A stretch of 64,000 nucleotides of DNA from Pedobacter ghigonis (GCF_903166585.1 NZ_CAESCM010000002.1:310001-374000); one strand, 5' to 3'. Positions 17,871-26,481 are shown, numbered from the stretch's first letter. Translations and numbers: made by a program. Notes: a model not told the origin generated them from the letters alone.

Positions 17871-18584
17871 CTAATCTTCGGCATCATCATATTTGTTTTT
17901 GTTCTTTGTTGCCGGTTTCCCCGCTATGCAAATTACAAATTCTCCTTTTAAAGTATTGTTTTCAAAATGTGATTTTATTTCAGCTAAAGTGCCCCTCACA
18001 GTTTCTTCAAACATCTTGGTGAGCTCTCTGCTTACTGATGCCTGCCGTTCTGCTCCCAAATATTGTGCAAATTCTTCTAAAGTTTTTAATAAACGGTGCG
18101 GACTTTCATAAAGTATAATGGTACGCTCTTCTTCGGCCAGTTTTTTAAATTTAGTTTGCCTGCCTTTCTTAACGGGTAAAAAACCTTCAAAACAAAAGGC
18201 ATCTGCAGGTAGTCCCGAATTAACCAAAGCCGGAACAAAAGCAGTTGCCCCCGGAAGGCACTCTACGGCGATATCGTTTTTAATGGCCTCGCGCACGAGA
18301 AAGAAACCGGGATCGGAAATGGCAGGAGTACCGGCATCTGAGATCAGGGCAATTTTCTGCCCTTCGTTTAAAAACCTGATAATTTCTGAAGTGGCCTTAT
18401 GTTCGTTATGCTGGTGATGTGCGAAAACCCTTTTATCAATACCGAAATGCTTAAGCATGGGGGCGCTGGTACGGGTATCTTCGGCTAAAATTAAATCACA
18501 TTCTTTTAGGATCCGGATTGCCCTGAAAGTCATGTCTTCCAGGTTGCCTATTGGCGTGGGTACGAGAAATAGTTTGCCATCCAT
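17871..18584 (-). CDS. rsmI: 16S rRNA (cytidine1402-2'-O)-methyltransferase
   Basis: This 237-residue SAM-dependent tetrapyrrole-methylase-fold enzyme 2'-O-methylates C1402 of 16S rRNA. It opens with LFLVPTPIGNLEDMTFRAI, then AEDTRTS, then LISDAGTPAISDPGF, then CLPGATAFVPALVNSGLP, and later YESPHRLLKTL. All are RsmI landmarks. The C-terminus is lysine-rich. It is divergent from serS across a repeat-filled gap. Confidence 0.95.
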   Translation of the reverse strand: MDGKLFLVPTPIGNLEDMTFRAIRILKECDLILAEDTRTSAPMLKHFGIDKRVFAHHQHNEHKATSEIIRFLNEGQKIALISDAGTPAISDPGFFLVREAIKNDIAVECLPGATAFVPALVNSGLPADAFCFEGFLPVKKGRQTKFKKLAEEERTIILYESPHRLLKTLEEFAQYLGAERQASVSRELTKMFEETVRGTLAEIKSHFENNTLKGEFVICIAGKPATKNKNKYDDAED

Positions 18585-18662
18585 TGTATCAGGTATTGGG
18601 TTCAGGTATCAAGTATCAGGTATCAAGTAGGGAGTATCGGGTTATTGAGCTGCGGATGGTTG
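18585..18662. repeat. Degenerate GTATCAGG/TATCAAG repeat array
   Basis: Head-to-tail copies of GTATCAGGTAT, CAGGTATCAAGTATCAGG and AAGTAGGGAGTATCGGG fill the rsmI-serS gap. The reverse complement gives the TTGATACCTGATAC words seen at 6434-6455 and 11879-11960. Confidence 0.65.
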
Positions 18663-18694
18663 AAAACTGCAAACTAAAAACTGAAAACTCTTTC

Positions 18695-18702
18695 TATCTT
18701 TG
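18695..18702 (+). promoter_or_regulatory. -7 promoter element of serS
   Basis: TATCTTTG matches TAnnTTTG exactly, 16 bases before the serS ATG. Its position argues against the longer upstream-extended reading frame. Confidence 0.6.
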
Positions 18703-18718
18703 TAAAAAAAATAAAATA

Positions 18719-19990
18719 ATGCTGCAAGTTAACTATATCCGCGAAAATAGAGAGAAAGTTTTAGAACGTTTAAGTGTACGTAATTTTAAACAACCAGAAC
18801 TGGTAGACGAAATCATCAAAATTGATGAAGAACGCCGTTCCACTCAAACTTCGTTGGACAGTATTTCAGCAGAAGCGAACGCAGCCGCCAAACAAATTGG
18901 CGATTTAATGCGTGCGGGCAAAAAAGAAGAAGCTGAGGCAATTAAAACCCAAACGGCTTCTCATAAAGAAAATATAAAAAATCTTGGCGATAAATTAAAT
19001 GAGCTGGAAACGGCGCAGCACAATCTGATTGTTCAGTTGCCAAACCTGCCTTACCATTTGGTAAAACAAGGCTCAACTGCCGATGATAACGAAATTGTGC
19101 TTACACATGGCGAACCGGCCAAATTGCCAAACAAGGCTTTGCCGCATTGGGAACTGGCCGCTAAATACGATATCATTGATTTTGAGCTGGGTGTTAAAAT
19201 AACAGGAGCTGGTTTTCCGGTTTATAAAGGAAAAGGTGCCAGGTTGCAACGCGCACTTATCAATTTCTTTTTGGACCATGCTACAGCTGCAGGTTATAAA
19301 GAAATGCAGGTGCCACATTTGGTAAATGCTGCTTCGGGTTTCGGTACGGGTCAGTTGCCGGATAAGGAAGGGCAAATGTATCACTCAACAGTTGATGATT
19401 TGTATTTAATTCCAACGGCCGAAGTTCCGGTAACCAATTTATACCGCGATGTGATTGTTAAGGAAGAAGATTTGCCTGTTAAAAACACAGCCTATACGCC
19501 TTGTTTCCGCAGGGAAGCAGGTTCTTACGGTGCACACGTTCGTGGCTTAAACCGCTTACACCAGTTCGATAAGGTAGAAGTAGTACAAATTACACATCCA
19601 GATAAATCGTACGAAACTTTAGAAGATATGAGCCAGTATGTTCAGTCGCTTTTACAGGAACTTGGTTTACACTACCGCGTTTTACGTTTATGTGGTGGCG
19701 ATATGGGCTTTACATCAGCCATGACTTACGATATGGAGGTGTGGAGTGCAGCCCAGGAACGTTGGTTAGAGGTTTCTTCTGTTTCTAACTTCGAAACTTA
19801 CCAGACCAACCGTTTAAAACTACGTTTTAAAGGTAAAGAAGGTAAAGCGCAGCTGGCGCATTCATTAAACGGAAGTGCATTGGCATTGCCACGTATTGTA
19901 GCTTCTATTTTAGAGAATTACCAAACTGAGAATGGCATTAAAATCCCTGAAGCTTTGGTGAAGTACACCGGCTTTGATATGATTGATTAA
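18719..19990 (+). CDS. serS: Seryl-tRNA synthetase
   Basis: This 423-residue class II enzyme charges tRNA-Ser. The N-terminal coiled-coil arm covers about residues 25-105. The catalytic domain shows TAEVPVTNLYRD, motif 2 CFRREAGSYG, and motif 3 in LNGSALALPRIVASILENYQ. The ATG at 18719 matches the family N-terminus (MLQVNYIREN). The frame stays open further upstream, but that part is repeat DNA and would place the start before the -7 box. Confidence 0.95.
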   Translation: MLQVNYIRENREKVLERLSVRNFKQPELVDEIIKIDEERRSTQTSLDSISAEANAAAKQIGDLMRAGKKEEAEAIKTQTASHKENIKNLGDKLNELETAQHNLIVQLPNLPYHLVKQGSTADDNEIVLTHGEPAKLPNKALPHWELAAKYDIIDFELGVKITGAGFPVYKGKGARLQRALINFFLDHATAAGYKEMQVPHLVNAASGFGTGQLPDKEGQMYHSTVDDLYLIPTAEVPVTNLYRDVIVKEEDLPVKNTAYTPCFRREAGSYGAHVRGLNRLHQFDKVEVVQITHPDKSYETLEDMSQYVQSLLQELGLHYRVLRLCGGDMGFTSAMTYDMEVWSAAQERWLEVSSVSNFETYQTNRLKLRFKGKEGKAQLAHSLNGSALALPRIVASILENYQTENGIKIPEALVKYTGFDMID

Positions 19991-20000
19991 CTTTTTATTA

Positions 20001-20121
20001 ATCGTCATTGCGAGGCACGAAGCAATCTTAATACGCCATTAAATGTTGGGCAACCAAGTCATGAATTTCTGTACTGACCGGGGAATAAGATTGCTTCGTC
20101 GTTCCTTCTCGCAATGACGAT
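20001..20121. repeat. Palindromic dispersed repeat (CGTCATTGCGAG type)
   Basis: TCGTCATTGCGAG (20002-20014) and its perfect complement (20108-20120) bracket a second perfect pair CGAAGCAATCTTA (20018-20030) with TAAGATTGCTTCG (20086-20098). The whole element can fold into one long interrupted hairpin. Confidence 0.85.
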
Positions 20122-20132
20122 ATACTTAATAA

Positions 20133-20162
20133 AAAAAGCTTTGCATCACTGCAAAGCTTTTT
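20133..20162. terminator. Bidirectional terminator between serS and the next gene
   Basis: AAAAAGCTTTGC (20133-20144) pairs perfectly with 20151-20162 around a 6-nt loop, with A/T runs at both feet. Confidence 0.85.
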
Positions 20163-20190
20163 GTTTTTATATAGATAGATGTAATTTCGA

Positions 20191-20505
20191 TTATAAGATC
20201 AGGATCAACAATAAGATGATGATGATAATGGCACCAACTGAAAGGTAAACACCACCAGAGATTGCGCGTGCCTGTCCTTTTAGTTCTCTTAATTCGCTGC
20301 GTAATGCTTTACGTTCTGCTTTAGTCAGGTTCGATTTGTCCATGTCTCTGATTTCTTCAACACGGGTTTTAATCCTTTCTAATTTTACAGCCTGCTCTGC
20401 AGTTAATTCGGTTGGGTTTTTAGCAGGTTTATCAGCTGCCTGAGCCGAATTAAAACTAATGCCTAAAGCAAAAACCAAGGCTAGCGTGTAGATGAATTTT
20501 TTCAT
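20191..20505 (-). CDS. Small exported/membrane protein with C-terminal helix
   Basis: This 104-residue protein has a signal peptide (1-23, cleavage after AQA), then a charged helical segment (EQAVKLERIKTRVEEIRDMDK and LTKAERKALRSELRELKG) and a C-terminal hydrophobic run of isoleucine and leucine (about 87-104). I do not recognise a named family, though proteins of this shape are common in Sphingobacteriaceae (general knowledge). The likely topology is a periplasmic coiled coil held by one C-terminal membrane helix (inference). Confidence 0.6.
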   Translation of the reverse strand: MKKFIYTLALVFALGISFNSAQAADKPAKNPTELTAEQAVKLERIKTRVEEIRDMDKSNLTKAERKALRSELRELKGQARAISGGVYLSVGAIIIIILLLILIL

Positions 20506-20543
20506 AATATTAATTTTTTTAGTGTTCGACCTCTAACTAACAA

Positions 20544-20573
20544 AAAACCTACCAAAATGTTCTGGTAGGTTTT
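20544..20573 (-). terminator. Terminator of the SIMPL gene
   Basis: An 11-bp perfect stem AAAACCTACCA (20544-20554) with 20563-20573 and an 8-nt loop. On the minus strand it is followed by a T-run. Confidence 0.8.
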
Positions 20574-20601
20574 AAAAACAGCTAATTAAATGTTAAATGT
20601 G

Positions 20602-21291
20602 TTATTTGATTTCGAAAACCACATTAACACTGAAGTTTAACTTAATTTTTTTGAAGTCGATTTCAGGTGCGGCATCTGCAGATTCGGCCATTGCCGACTT
20701 CATCATGTAGTTTCTGTAAACAGGCTGTACAACATTGTCGCCACCATCCTGTATTTCAATTACGCTACCTAATTTATCGCCCAAAGCTTCTACCATGTAA
20801 GCCGCTTTTTCTTTTGCAGCCAATAGTGCTTTAATTTTCAGCTCTTTTTTCAGGCTTTCAATTTTGCTGTAATCGTAGCTTTCGATATTGGTGTTCGCAA
20901 TACCTTTGGCATCAATTGCCTCGATGATGGCGTTAAACTTGTTTAAATCGCTAACTTTTAGGCGGTATTGTTTGCTGGCTAAAAAATCAGGATTTTTCTT
21001 TTTCTCTGTAGCATAGTTCCAGCTGCTTAAATTGCTGATGGTTAAATTTTCTTTCGCAATACCAGCTTTTTGAACTGCTGCATACAGTTGTTTCTCTAAT
21101 TCAGTAATTTCTACTTTTTTCTTACCATTCAGGTATTCTTTAAGCGATATGCCGATGTAAATAATATCGGGTGTAACTTCTGTTTCGGAGGTGCCGCTCA
21201 CATTAATTTTTCTGCGTAAATCTACTTGTTGAGCCATCGCTGTCGATAATCCTAAAAATGCAACTAATGCAAGTGCTATTAACTTTTTCAT
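20602..21291 (-). CDS. SIMPL (DUF541) domain exported protein
   Basis: This 229-residue protein has a signal peptide (cleavage at AMAQ, near residue 20) followed by the SIMPL/DUF541 fold: INVSGTSETEVTPDIIYIGI at the first strand, LKVSDLNKFNAIIEAID in the middle, and AKEKAAYMVEALGDKLGSVIEI as the long helix. It ends LNFSVNVVFEI. These periplasmic proteins (such as YggE and BP26) have been linked to stress and channel-like assemblies, but the exact role is unknown. Length is normal. Confidence 0.85.
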   Translation of the reverse strand: MKKLIALALVAFLGLSTAMAQQVDLRRKINVSGTSETEVTPDIIYIGISLKEYLNGKKKVEITELEKQLYAAVQKAGIAKENLTISNLSSWNYATEKKKNPDFLASKQYRLKVSDLNKFNAIIEAIDAKGIANTNIESYDYSKIESLKKELKIKALLAAKEKAAYMVEALGDKLGSVIEIQDGGDNVVQPVYRNYMMKSAMAESADAAPEIDFKKIKLNFSVNVVFEIK

Positions 21292-21812
21292 AATTCAAAT
21301 TTTTCTTTGTGTGTACTGTAAAGATGTAAGTGCTGCACAAATTCCACACCGTGATTAAAATATTTTTTGTTTTCCCTGATAACGGGCTTCACTTTCAAAT
21401 AGCTACAATCGGGCCATTATTTATTGAAGTGTAGACCGATTTATTGATCTATCTTGTTTATTTTCAGTTGGATATATTTTGGTGAAATATAGGCCAAAAC
21501 AAGATTTTTTTAGGCCGAAAAGGTTAAAAAACAATTATAAAATATTTTTAAAATTTTGGTGGTGATGCCCCTCGTTGAGCTAAGATTGTAGCCAAAGCAT
21601 GGCTTATACCTGTACTTAAAAAGGTTGATCTGGACTGAAAAATGTAAAATGGGTAGCGCGTGTTTTCTCAATCGAGAAAAATTATGCGCAAGGTTTTATG
21701 CTTAAATAGACGGAATTATATAGGGTTATAAAACCGAGCGCAGCAGAATATTTCTGCAGAATTTTAATCTTATTGTATCCTAAAAAAGATACAAATGGAG
21801 CGTGTTTAGCGG
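21292..21812. other. Gene-free AT-rich gap
   Basis: This 520-base gap lies between two minus-strand genes. It has no convincing reading frame, no long hairpin and no member of the dispersed repeat families. A minus-strand TACATCTTTAC near 21316-21326 could be a weak -7 region for the SIMPL gene. Confidence 0.4.
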
Positions 21813-22265
21813 TTAAACTTTTGAAACTTTAACGGCAGTTGGTCCTTTTTGGCCCATTTCAACTTCGAAAGTAACTTTATCACCTTCTTTAATCTGTGTG
21901 ATTAAACCATTGGCGTGAACAAAGATGCTATCCTGAGTTTCGGTGTTTTTAATAAAACCGTAGCCTTTACTATCGTTAAAGAAAGTAACTGTTCCTTTTT
22001 TAACCGGGCTTTCGTCAATAATATCCTCTTGTCTTGAAATACCAATCTGAATGTCTTCAGTATTGATTACTTTCTTTTTGCTTGGATCGGGTGGAGTAGA
22101 AGAGATGTTTCCGTTTTCGTCAACGTAAGCCATCATGTCTTCAAGCGTTAAACCTTTTTTAGCATTAGCCTGACGTTCTTCTTTTTTTTCTTGTTTCTCT
22201 TTTTGTTTCTTTAATCGTTTTTTTTCGTTCTCTTTTTTACTGTATGTTGCCTGAGATTTAGCCAT
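21813..22265 (-). CDS. Cold-shock domain protein with lysine-rich N-terminus
   Basis: This 150-residue nucleic-acid-binding protein has its cold-shock domain at about 88-150: KKGTVTFFNDSKGYGFI (RNP1 KGYGFI) and SIFVHA (RNP2), ending KGPTAVKVSKV. The first ~38 residues are a highly basic, coiled helical extension (KKENEKKRLKKQKEKQEKK), absent from classical 67-70-residue CspA. A DMMAYVDENGNISSTPPDP linker follows. This architecture is known in Bacteroidota. It is likely an RNA chaperone. Promoter TATCTTTG lies at 22317-22324. Confidence 0.9.
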   Translation of the reverse strand: MAKSQATYSKKENEKKRLKKQKEKQEKKEERQANAKKGLTLEDMMAYVDENGNISSTPPDPSKKKVINTEDIQIGISRQEDIIDESPVKKGTVTFFNDSKGYGFIKNTETQDSIFVHANGLITQIKEGDKVTFEVEMGQKGPTAVKVSKV

Positions 22266-22316
22266 ATTTTATTTAATTGTTTTGTTTTAGAAGGGTGAGT
22301 GGAATGGAGAATTATG

Positions 22317-22324
22317 CAAAGATA
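22317..22324 (-). promoter_or_regulatory. -7 promoter element of the cold-shock gene
   Basis: The minus strand reads TATCTTTG, an exact match to TAnnTTTG, about 52 bases upstream of the ATG, leaving a leader of roughly 45 nt. Confidence 0.55.
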
Positions 22325-22412
22325 ACAATACTTAAGCATAAACACGATTTTATTCGGGAATGCGCAGTAATAAATTATCTCTGTTTTGTTTGCCAAATTC
22401 GCATTAAATCAG

Positions 22413-22946
22413 TTAGATAGCTGCCCAGCCTGCTTTATCTATCTGGTAAACGAAATTCAGTTTTACTGGTTCGCCGTAATAAGCTACTTCTAAATCGCCA
22501 ACTTTGGTAGCTCCTAATTTCTCTGCAGCTTTCTGCGAACGGAAATTGGTAGCACCAATATGCAGGATTACCCGATCTACAAACTGAAATGCATAATCGA
22601 GCATCAGTGTTTTTAGTGCGCGGTTGTGCCCCTTGCCCCAAAACTCGCGACCGATAAAGGTGTAACCCACAGCAACTACACTGTTTTCTTCATCAAGATC
22701 ATAATATCTCGAACTTCCCACAATTTTGCCAGTTTCTTTTTCGTAAACAATAAATGCGCCTTTCGATTCGATAGCGCCTTTAAAGAAATTCTGGAAAACA
22801 GCTCTCTGGTAACGGTCTTTGTTGGGATGCTGTTCCCAGATCAGCGGATCGGATGCTACCGCATACAAGGCTTCAAAATCAGTTTCTTTTAAGGGAACAA
22901 TTTGAATTAAATCGTTCTCCAATGTTGGTTGTAAATCGAATTGCAT
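22413..22946 (-). CDS. GNAT family N-acetyltransferase (RimJ/RimL-like)
   Basis: This 177-residue protein has the RimJ/RimL-type start LENDLIQIVPLKETDFEALY and a conserved IVGSSRYY strand. The acetyl-CoA loop region is VGYTFIGREFWGKGHNRALKTLML (V/I-x-x-x-x-x-GxGxN/G/A variant), followed by VILHIGATNFRSQKAAEKLGA. It acetylates an amino group, possibly an N-terminal or a small-molecule one; the substrate is unknown. Length is normal for the group. Confidence 0.85.
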   Translation of the reverse strand: MQFDLQPTLENDLIQIVPLKETDFEALYAVASDPLIWEQHPNKDRYQRAVFQNFFKGAIESKGAFIVYEKETGKIVGSSRYYDLDEENSVVAVGYTFIGREFWGKGHNRALKTLMLDYAFQFVDRVILHIGATNFRSQKAAEKLGATKVGDLEVAYYGEPVKLNFVYQIDKAGWAAI

Positions 22947-22961
22947 ATGGTTTGCTTATAA

Positions 22962-22989
22962 AAACGGCCGGCTAAAAAGCCAGCCGTTT
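22962..22989 (-). terminator. Terminator of fabV
   Basis: AAACGGCCGGCT (22962-22973) pairs with 22978-22989 with one mismatch and a 4-nt loop. It lies about 70 bases beyond the fabV stop on the minus strand. Confidence 0.65.
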
Positions 22990-23024
22990 GTGGTGTATTT
23001 TACTGTAGAGCCCCTGAAACCAAG

Positions 23025-23040
23025 CCGAAAGCTATCGGAT
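23025..23040. repeat. Degenerate CCGATAGCTATCGG module
   Basis: CCGAAAGCTATCGGAT differs from the palindromic module at 13814 and 31432 by one base and sits alone between the terminator and the fabV stop. Confidence 0.5.
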
Positions 23041-23060
23041 CACGGTAACGGACTAGCGGT

Positions 23061-24254
23061 TTATTCTACCAGACCTTCAATTGCAACTACTTCGTTTGCT
23101 TCTTTCTGATAATCTACTTTATCAATTTCGAAACCGAAAAGACTTAAGAAATCAGATCTGTAACCTGCTAAATCGCCAATGGCTGGTAAAGTTTCGGTTG
23201 TAGCCTGCTCCCAAAGTTCGGCCACTTTTGCCTGTACATCTTCGCGCATTTCCCAATCATCGATCCTGATTCTGCCTTTTTCATCAACAGGAACCGGGTT
23301 GCCGGTAAATAACCTGTCGGCATATAATCTCTGGATTTGCTCAATGGTACCTTCGTGGATGCCTTCGGCTTTCATTACTTTGTACAATAAAGAGATGTAC
23401 AACGGAATAACCGGAATAGCTGAACTGGCTTGGGTAACCAATGCTTTATTTACCGATACATAGGCTTTACCGTTAATATCTTTCAATTTATCGCCAATGG
23501 TAAAGGCTGTAGCTTCTAAATCGTCTTTTGCACGACCAATGGTACCTTTGCGGTAAACCGGCTCGGTTAATGCAGGACCAATGTAAGAGTAAGCCACTGT
23601 TGTAGCTCCATCAGCTAAAAGGTTCTCTGCTTTTAAGGCATCGATCCACATGGCCCAGTCTTCGCCACCCATTACGGCAACGGTGTTGGCAATATCTTCT
23701 TCGGTAGCTGGCTCGATCGAAACCTCGCTAACGTTACCGGTATGGAAATCGACAGTTTTATTGGTGTAAGTTTCGCCGATTGGTTTTAAGGTAGAACGGT
23801 GTAAAACTTCTGTATCAGGGTGTTTTCTAACCGGTGAAGCTAAACTGTAAATCACTAAATCTATCTGACCTAAATCAGCTTTGATTAATTCGATTGTTTT
23901 AGCCTTGATTTCTTTAGAGAAGGCATCGCCATTAATGCTTTTTGCATATAAACCAGCTGCATGTGCTTCTTTTTCAAACGCGGCACTGTTGTACCAGCCT
24001 GGTGAAGCCGTTTTACCTGCTGAAGGTGCTTTTTCGAAAAATACGCCAATGGTAGAAGCGTCAGAGCCAAAAGCAGCAGCAATTCTTGAAGCTAAACCGA
24101 AACCGGTTGAAGCACCAATTACCAATACTTTTTTAGGACCGTTGATAGCTCCTTTTGATTTTACATATTCAATTTGATTCTTTACGTTTTGAGCGCAACC
24201 ATCGGGATGTGCTGTTAAACAGATAAAGCCCCTCATTCTAGGTTCGATAATCAT
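23061..24254 (-). CDS. fabV: Trans-2-enoyl-CoA/ACP reductase (FabV type)
   Basis: This 397-residue NAD(P)H-dependent enoyl reductase works at the last step of fatty-acid elongation. The FabV N-terminus MIIEPRMRGFICLTAHP is clear, the dinucleotide loop is VIGASTGFGLASRIAAAFG (45-63), and the Y-x8-K active site is Y234-K243 (EPVYRKGTIGRAK). It is longer than FabI and typical of FabV/TER proteins. FabV is generally triclosan-tolerant (established for the family). The gene stands alone. Confidence 0.95.
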   Translation of the reverse strand: MIIEPRMRGFICLTAHPDGCAQNVKNQIEYVKSKGAINGPKKVLVIGASTGFGLASRIAAAFGSDASTIGVFFEKAPSAGKTASPGWYNSAAFEKEAHAAGLYAKSINGDAFSKEIKAKTIELIKADLGQIDLVIYSLASPVRKHPDTEVLHRSTLKPIGETYTNKTVDFHTGNVSEVSIEPATEEDIANTVAVMGGEDWAMWIDALKAENLLADGATTVAYSYIGPALTEPVYRKGTIGRAKDDLEATAFTIGDKLKDINGKAYVSVNKALVTQASSAIPVIPLYISLLYKVMKAEGIHEGTIEQIQRLYADRLFTGNPVPVDEKGRIRIDDWEMREDVQAKVAELWEQATTETLPAIGDLAGYRSDFLSLFGFEIDKVDYQKEANEVVAIEGLVE

Positions 24255-24788
24255 TTTTGTTCTTTTTTACGTTTTGTAATGTTAAAATAAGGGCGCTTTA
24301 AAGGCCTCCTGAAAAAGCCGTTGTGCCCAAATCTTTAACGAAGATAAATTTTTAATTGTTTAACATTAAATGAATTTTAAATATTGAAGGTTTTTAATGG
24401 GGAGAGGGTTTGTATTTTTAACCGCAAAGGGCGCAAAGTTTTCGCAAAGAAACGCAAAGCTGGAGGATGGTTTAGGCGATTGGACTCCGGACCTCTGACT
24501 TTTTTTACCACCGAGGGCATTGAGTTTTACACAGAGGAAACAGAGGGTTATTGTTTAACTGTAAAGCGCGCAAAGCTGGGGGGGATTAGACTTCCGACTC
24601 CTGACTTCCGACTTTTTTAACCGCAGAGGGTACAGAGGTTTTCGCAAAGCGCGCAAAGCTGGAGGAATAGTTATTGGCGATTGGGCTTCAAACCGCTGAC
24701 TCCGGACCTCGGACTTCTAACTCCAGACTTCCGACTATCACATATTTCTTTTATTTTAGCGGCACACAGATAAAACCGGTAACCATTA
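24255..24788. repeat. Gene-free gap with CGCAAAG and GACTTCCGACT degenerate repeat array
   Basis: From about 24418 to 24738, two kinds of words alternate: ACCGCAAAGGGCGCAAAG/ GAGGTTTTCGCAAAG-type (copies near 24420, 24510, 24559, 24618) and GACTCCGGACCTC/ GACTTCCGACTCCTGAC-type (near 24483, 24589, 24698, 24723). GCAAAGCTGG recurs at about 24453, 24569 and 24652. The apparent open frame across it is a by-product. The part from 24255 to 24417 holds nothing notable. Confidence 0.75.
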
Positions 24789-25496
24789 ATGAAAAAGCTA
24801 TTACTGCCCATCTTATTTATTTTGATGGCATTTGGGAAACTATCAGCACAGACTCAAAATCAGAACTCTGGCTGGTTTATGTTTTTAAACAATACTAAAT
24901 TTAACGATAAATGGGGATTGCAATTTGATCTTCAAATCCGTTCGGCCGATGATTGGGGCTACGTTCGCAATACTTTGGTACGACCCGCTGTTCAATATTT
25001 CATTAACAATAAAAGTAATGTGGCCCTGGGGTATTTATGGCAAAACACCGAATTAAGGTTGTTGGGTTCTTCTAATAATTCTTTAACCGAACACCGCATT
25101 TTTGAGCAATATATTTATAACCATAAAATCAGTTCGGTATTTACCAGTCACAGGTTTAGACTTGAGCAACGTTTTATAGAGCGTTCTAACAACGATGACT
25201 TGTTTTCGCAGCGCTTCCGTTATTTCGTGCGGTTTATTAAACCTTTGCAAAAAGCTCAGCCAACTTTTACCAAAGGTGCTTTTGTGGCTTTGCAGAATGA
25301 AATTTTCTTAAACCTGCAGAACAAAAGCCAGCTTAATAATAGTGTTTTCGATCAGAACCGCGCATACCTGGCTTTGGGCTATCGTTTTTCGAAACAGTTT
25401 GATATTGAGGCAGGTTATATGAACCAGGCGCAACATGGGGCTACAGCTAATACCGTTAATAACATTATCCAGTTGGCGCTGTACACGAGGTTTTAA
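24789..25496 (+). CDS. DUF2490 family exported protein
   Basis: This 235-residue protein has a signal peptide (cleavage near LSAQ) and the DUF2490 pattern: WFMFLNNTKFNDKWGLQFDLQIR near the start, TLVRPAVQYFI, VALGYLWQ, EHRIFEQYIY, and RFRLEQRFIERSN. It ends with IIQLALYTRF, an outer-membrane-type aromatic terminus. The family is a predicted outer-membrane beta-barrel of unknown function. Another exported barrel-like gene follows after 85 bases. Confidence 0.85.
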   Translation: MKKLLLPILFILMAFGKLSAQTQNQNSGWFMFLNNTKFNDKWGLQFDLQIRSADDWGYVRNTLVRPAVQYFINNKSNVALGYLWQNTELRLLGSSNNSLTEHRIFEQYIYNHKISSVFTSHRFRLEQRFIERSNNDDLFSQRFRYFVRFIKPLQKAQPTFTKGAFVALQNEIFLNLQNKSQLNNSVFDQNRAYLALGYRFSKQFDIEAGYMNQAQHGATANTVNNIIQLALYTRF

Positions 25497-25581
25497 TGTT
25501 TTAAAGTCATTTTTTGTATAGCAACTCTTACAAAGTGTTAAAGCAGTTGTATTTGATCTTGCTTTTTGCTCAATTTGCCGC

Positions 25582-26472
25582 GTGAAAAAATTTACCATTC
25601 TATTTTTAGCACTTTTGTTTGGCAAGCGGATGCATGCACAGGAGATTACAAGCTCTTCGGCCAACCAAACGCCGACCTCGAAAAGTTTATTTAATCCCGA
25701 GCACAAACGGAATTTCTCGCGTAAGGGCAATTTTTATTTTCACTGGGGATACAACAGTTCCTGGTATGGTAAAAGCGATATCCGCTTTCAGGGGCCGAAC
25801 TATGATTTTACACTGAAAGACGTTGTGGCGCACGACAGGCAATCGAAATTAAGCTGGGATTATCTAAATCCATCTTTGATTACCGTGCCACAATACAATA
25901 TCCGCGTAGGCTATTTTATAAAAGATAATTACAGTATTTCTATTGGCTGGGACCACATGAAATATGTAATGGATATTCCGCAAACAGTAGCCATTAGCGG
26001 GCACATCGGTCCCAATATTTCGCACGATAATGCACCAACCGGCGCATTGGCCGGCGATTATAATGGACAAAGCATAAATGTTAAGGAAAGCATGCTTACT
26101 TACGAGCATACTGATGGTTTTAATTACGCCAATATCGAGGTAGAACGTTACGATGATATTTGGGTAGCACCAGGAGGTAAAACCTCTTTAACATTAGAAA
26201 CCGGTTTAGGTGGCGGACTAATGGTACCACGTTCTGATGTGCGTTTGTTTGGTCAGGGCCGTAATAACCATTTCAGCATTTCGGGCTATGGGGTTTCGGC
26301 GAAAGTTGGACTTAAATTCTACATCTGGAAAAACTTTTACCTGCAAAATACCACCAAGTTTGGAGCTACTAATTTAACCAATGTACATACTACCGGCTGG
26401 GATGAATTGGATAAAGCGAGTCAGAAGATTAACTATATCGAAAACATCTGGTTGTTCGGAGTTCAGTTTTAA
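25582..26472 (+). CDS. Exported barrel-like protein, GTG start
   Basis: This 296-residue protein begins with a GTG (no ATG before the signal peptide) and has a signal peptide ending at MHAQ (about residue 20). The body is strand-rich with alternating aromatic residues (NFYFHWGYNSSWYGKSDI, IRVGYFIKDNYSISIGWDHMKYVM). It ends with IENIWLFGVQF, a terminal-Phe signature of outer-membrane barrels. No named family is recognised. It is likely co-transcribed with the DUF2490 gene. Confidence 0.6.
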   Translation: MKKFTILFLALLFGKRMHAQEITSSSANQTPTSKSLFNPEHKRNFSRKGNFYFHWGYNSSWYGKSDIRFQGPNYDFTLKDVVAHDRQSKLSWDYLNPSLITVPQYNIRVGYFIKDNYSISIGWDHMKYVMDIPQTVAISGHIGPNISHDNAPTGALAGDYNGQSINVKESMLTYEHTDGFNYANIEVERYDDIWVAPGGKTSLTLETGLGGGLMVPRSDVRLFGQGRNNHFSISGYGVSAKVGLKFYIWKNFYLQNTTKFGATNLTNVHTTGWDELDKASQKINYIENIWLFGVQF

Positions 26473-26481
26473 AAGATAATG

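Noticed and set aside
18551..18718. Upstream extension of the serS frame
   Set aside because: Covers repeat DNA and the -7 box; family N-terminus is at 18719.
24384..24620. Open frame of 78 codons before the DUF2490 gene
   Set aside because: Sequence is low-complexity repeat (CGCAAAG and GACTTCCGACT words), not protein-like.
25308..25730. Minus-strand frame of 140 codons across the DUF2490/barrel gene junction
   Set aside because: Shadow of two real plus-strand genes; no signal peptide or family motif.
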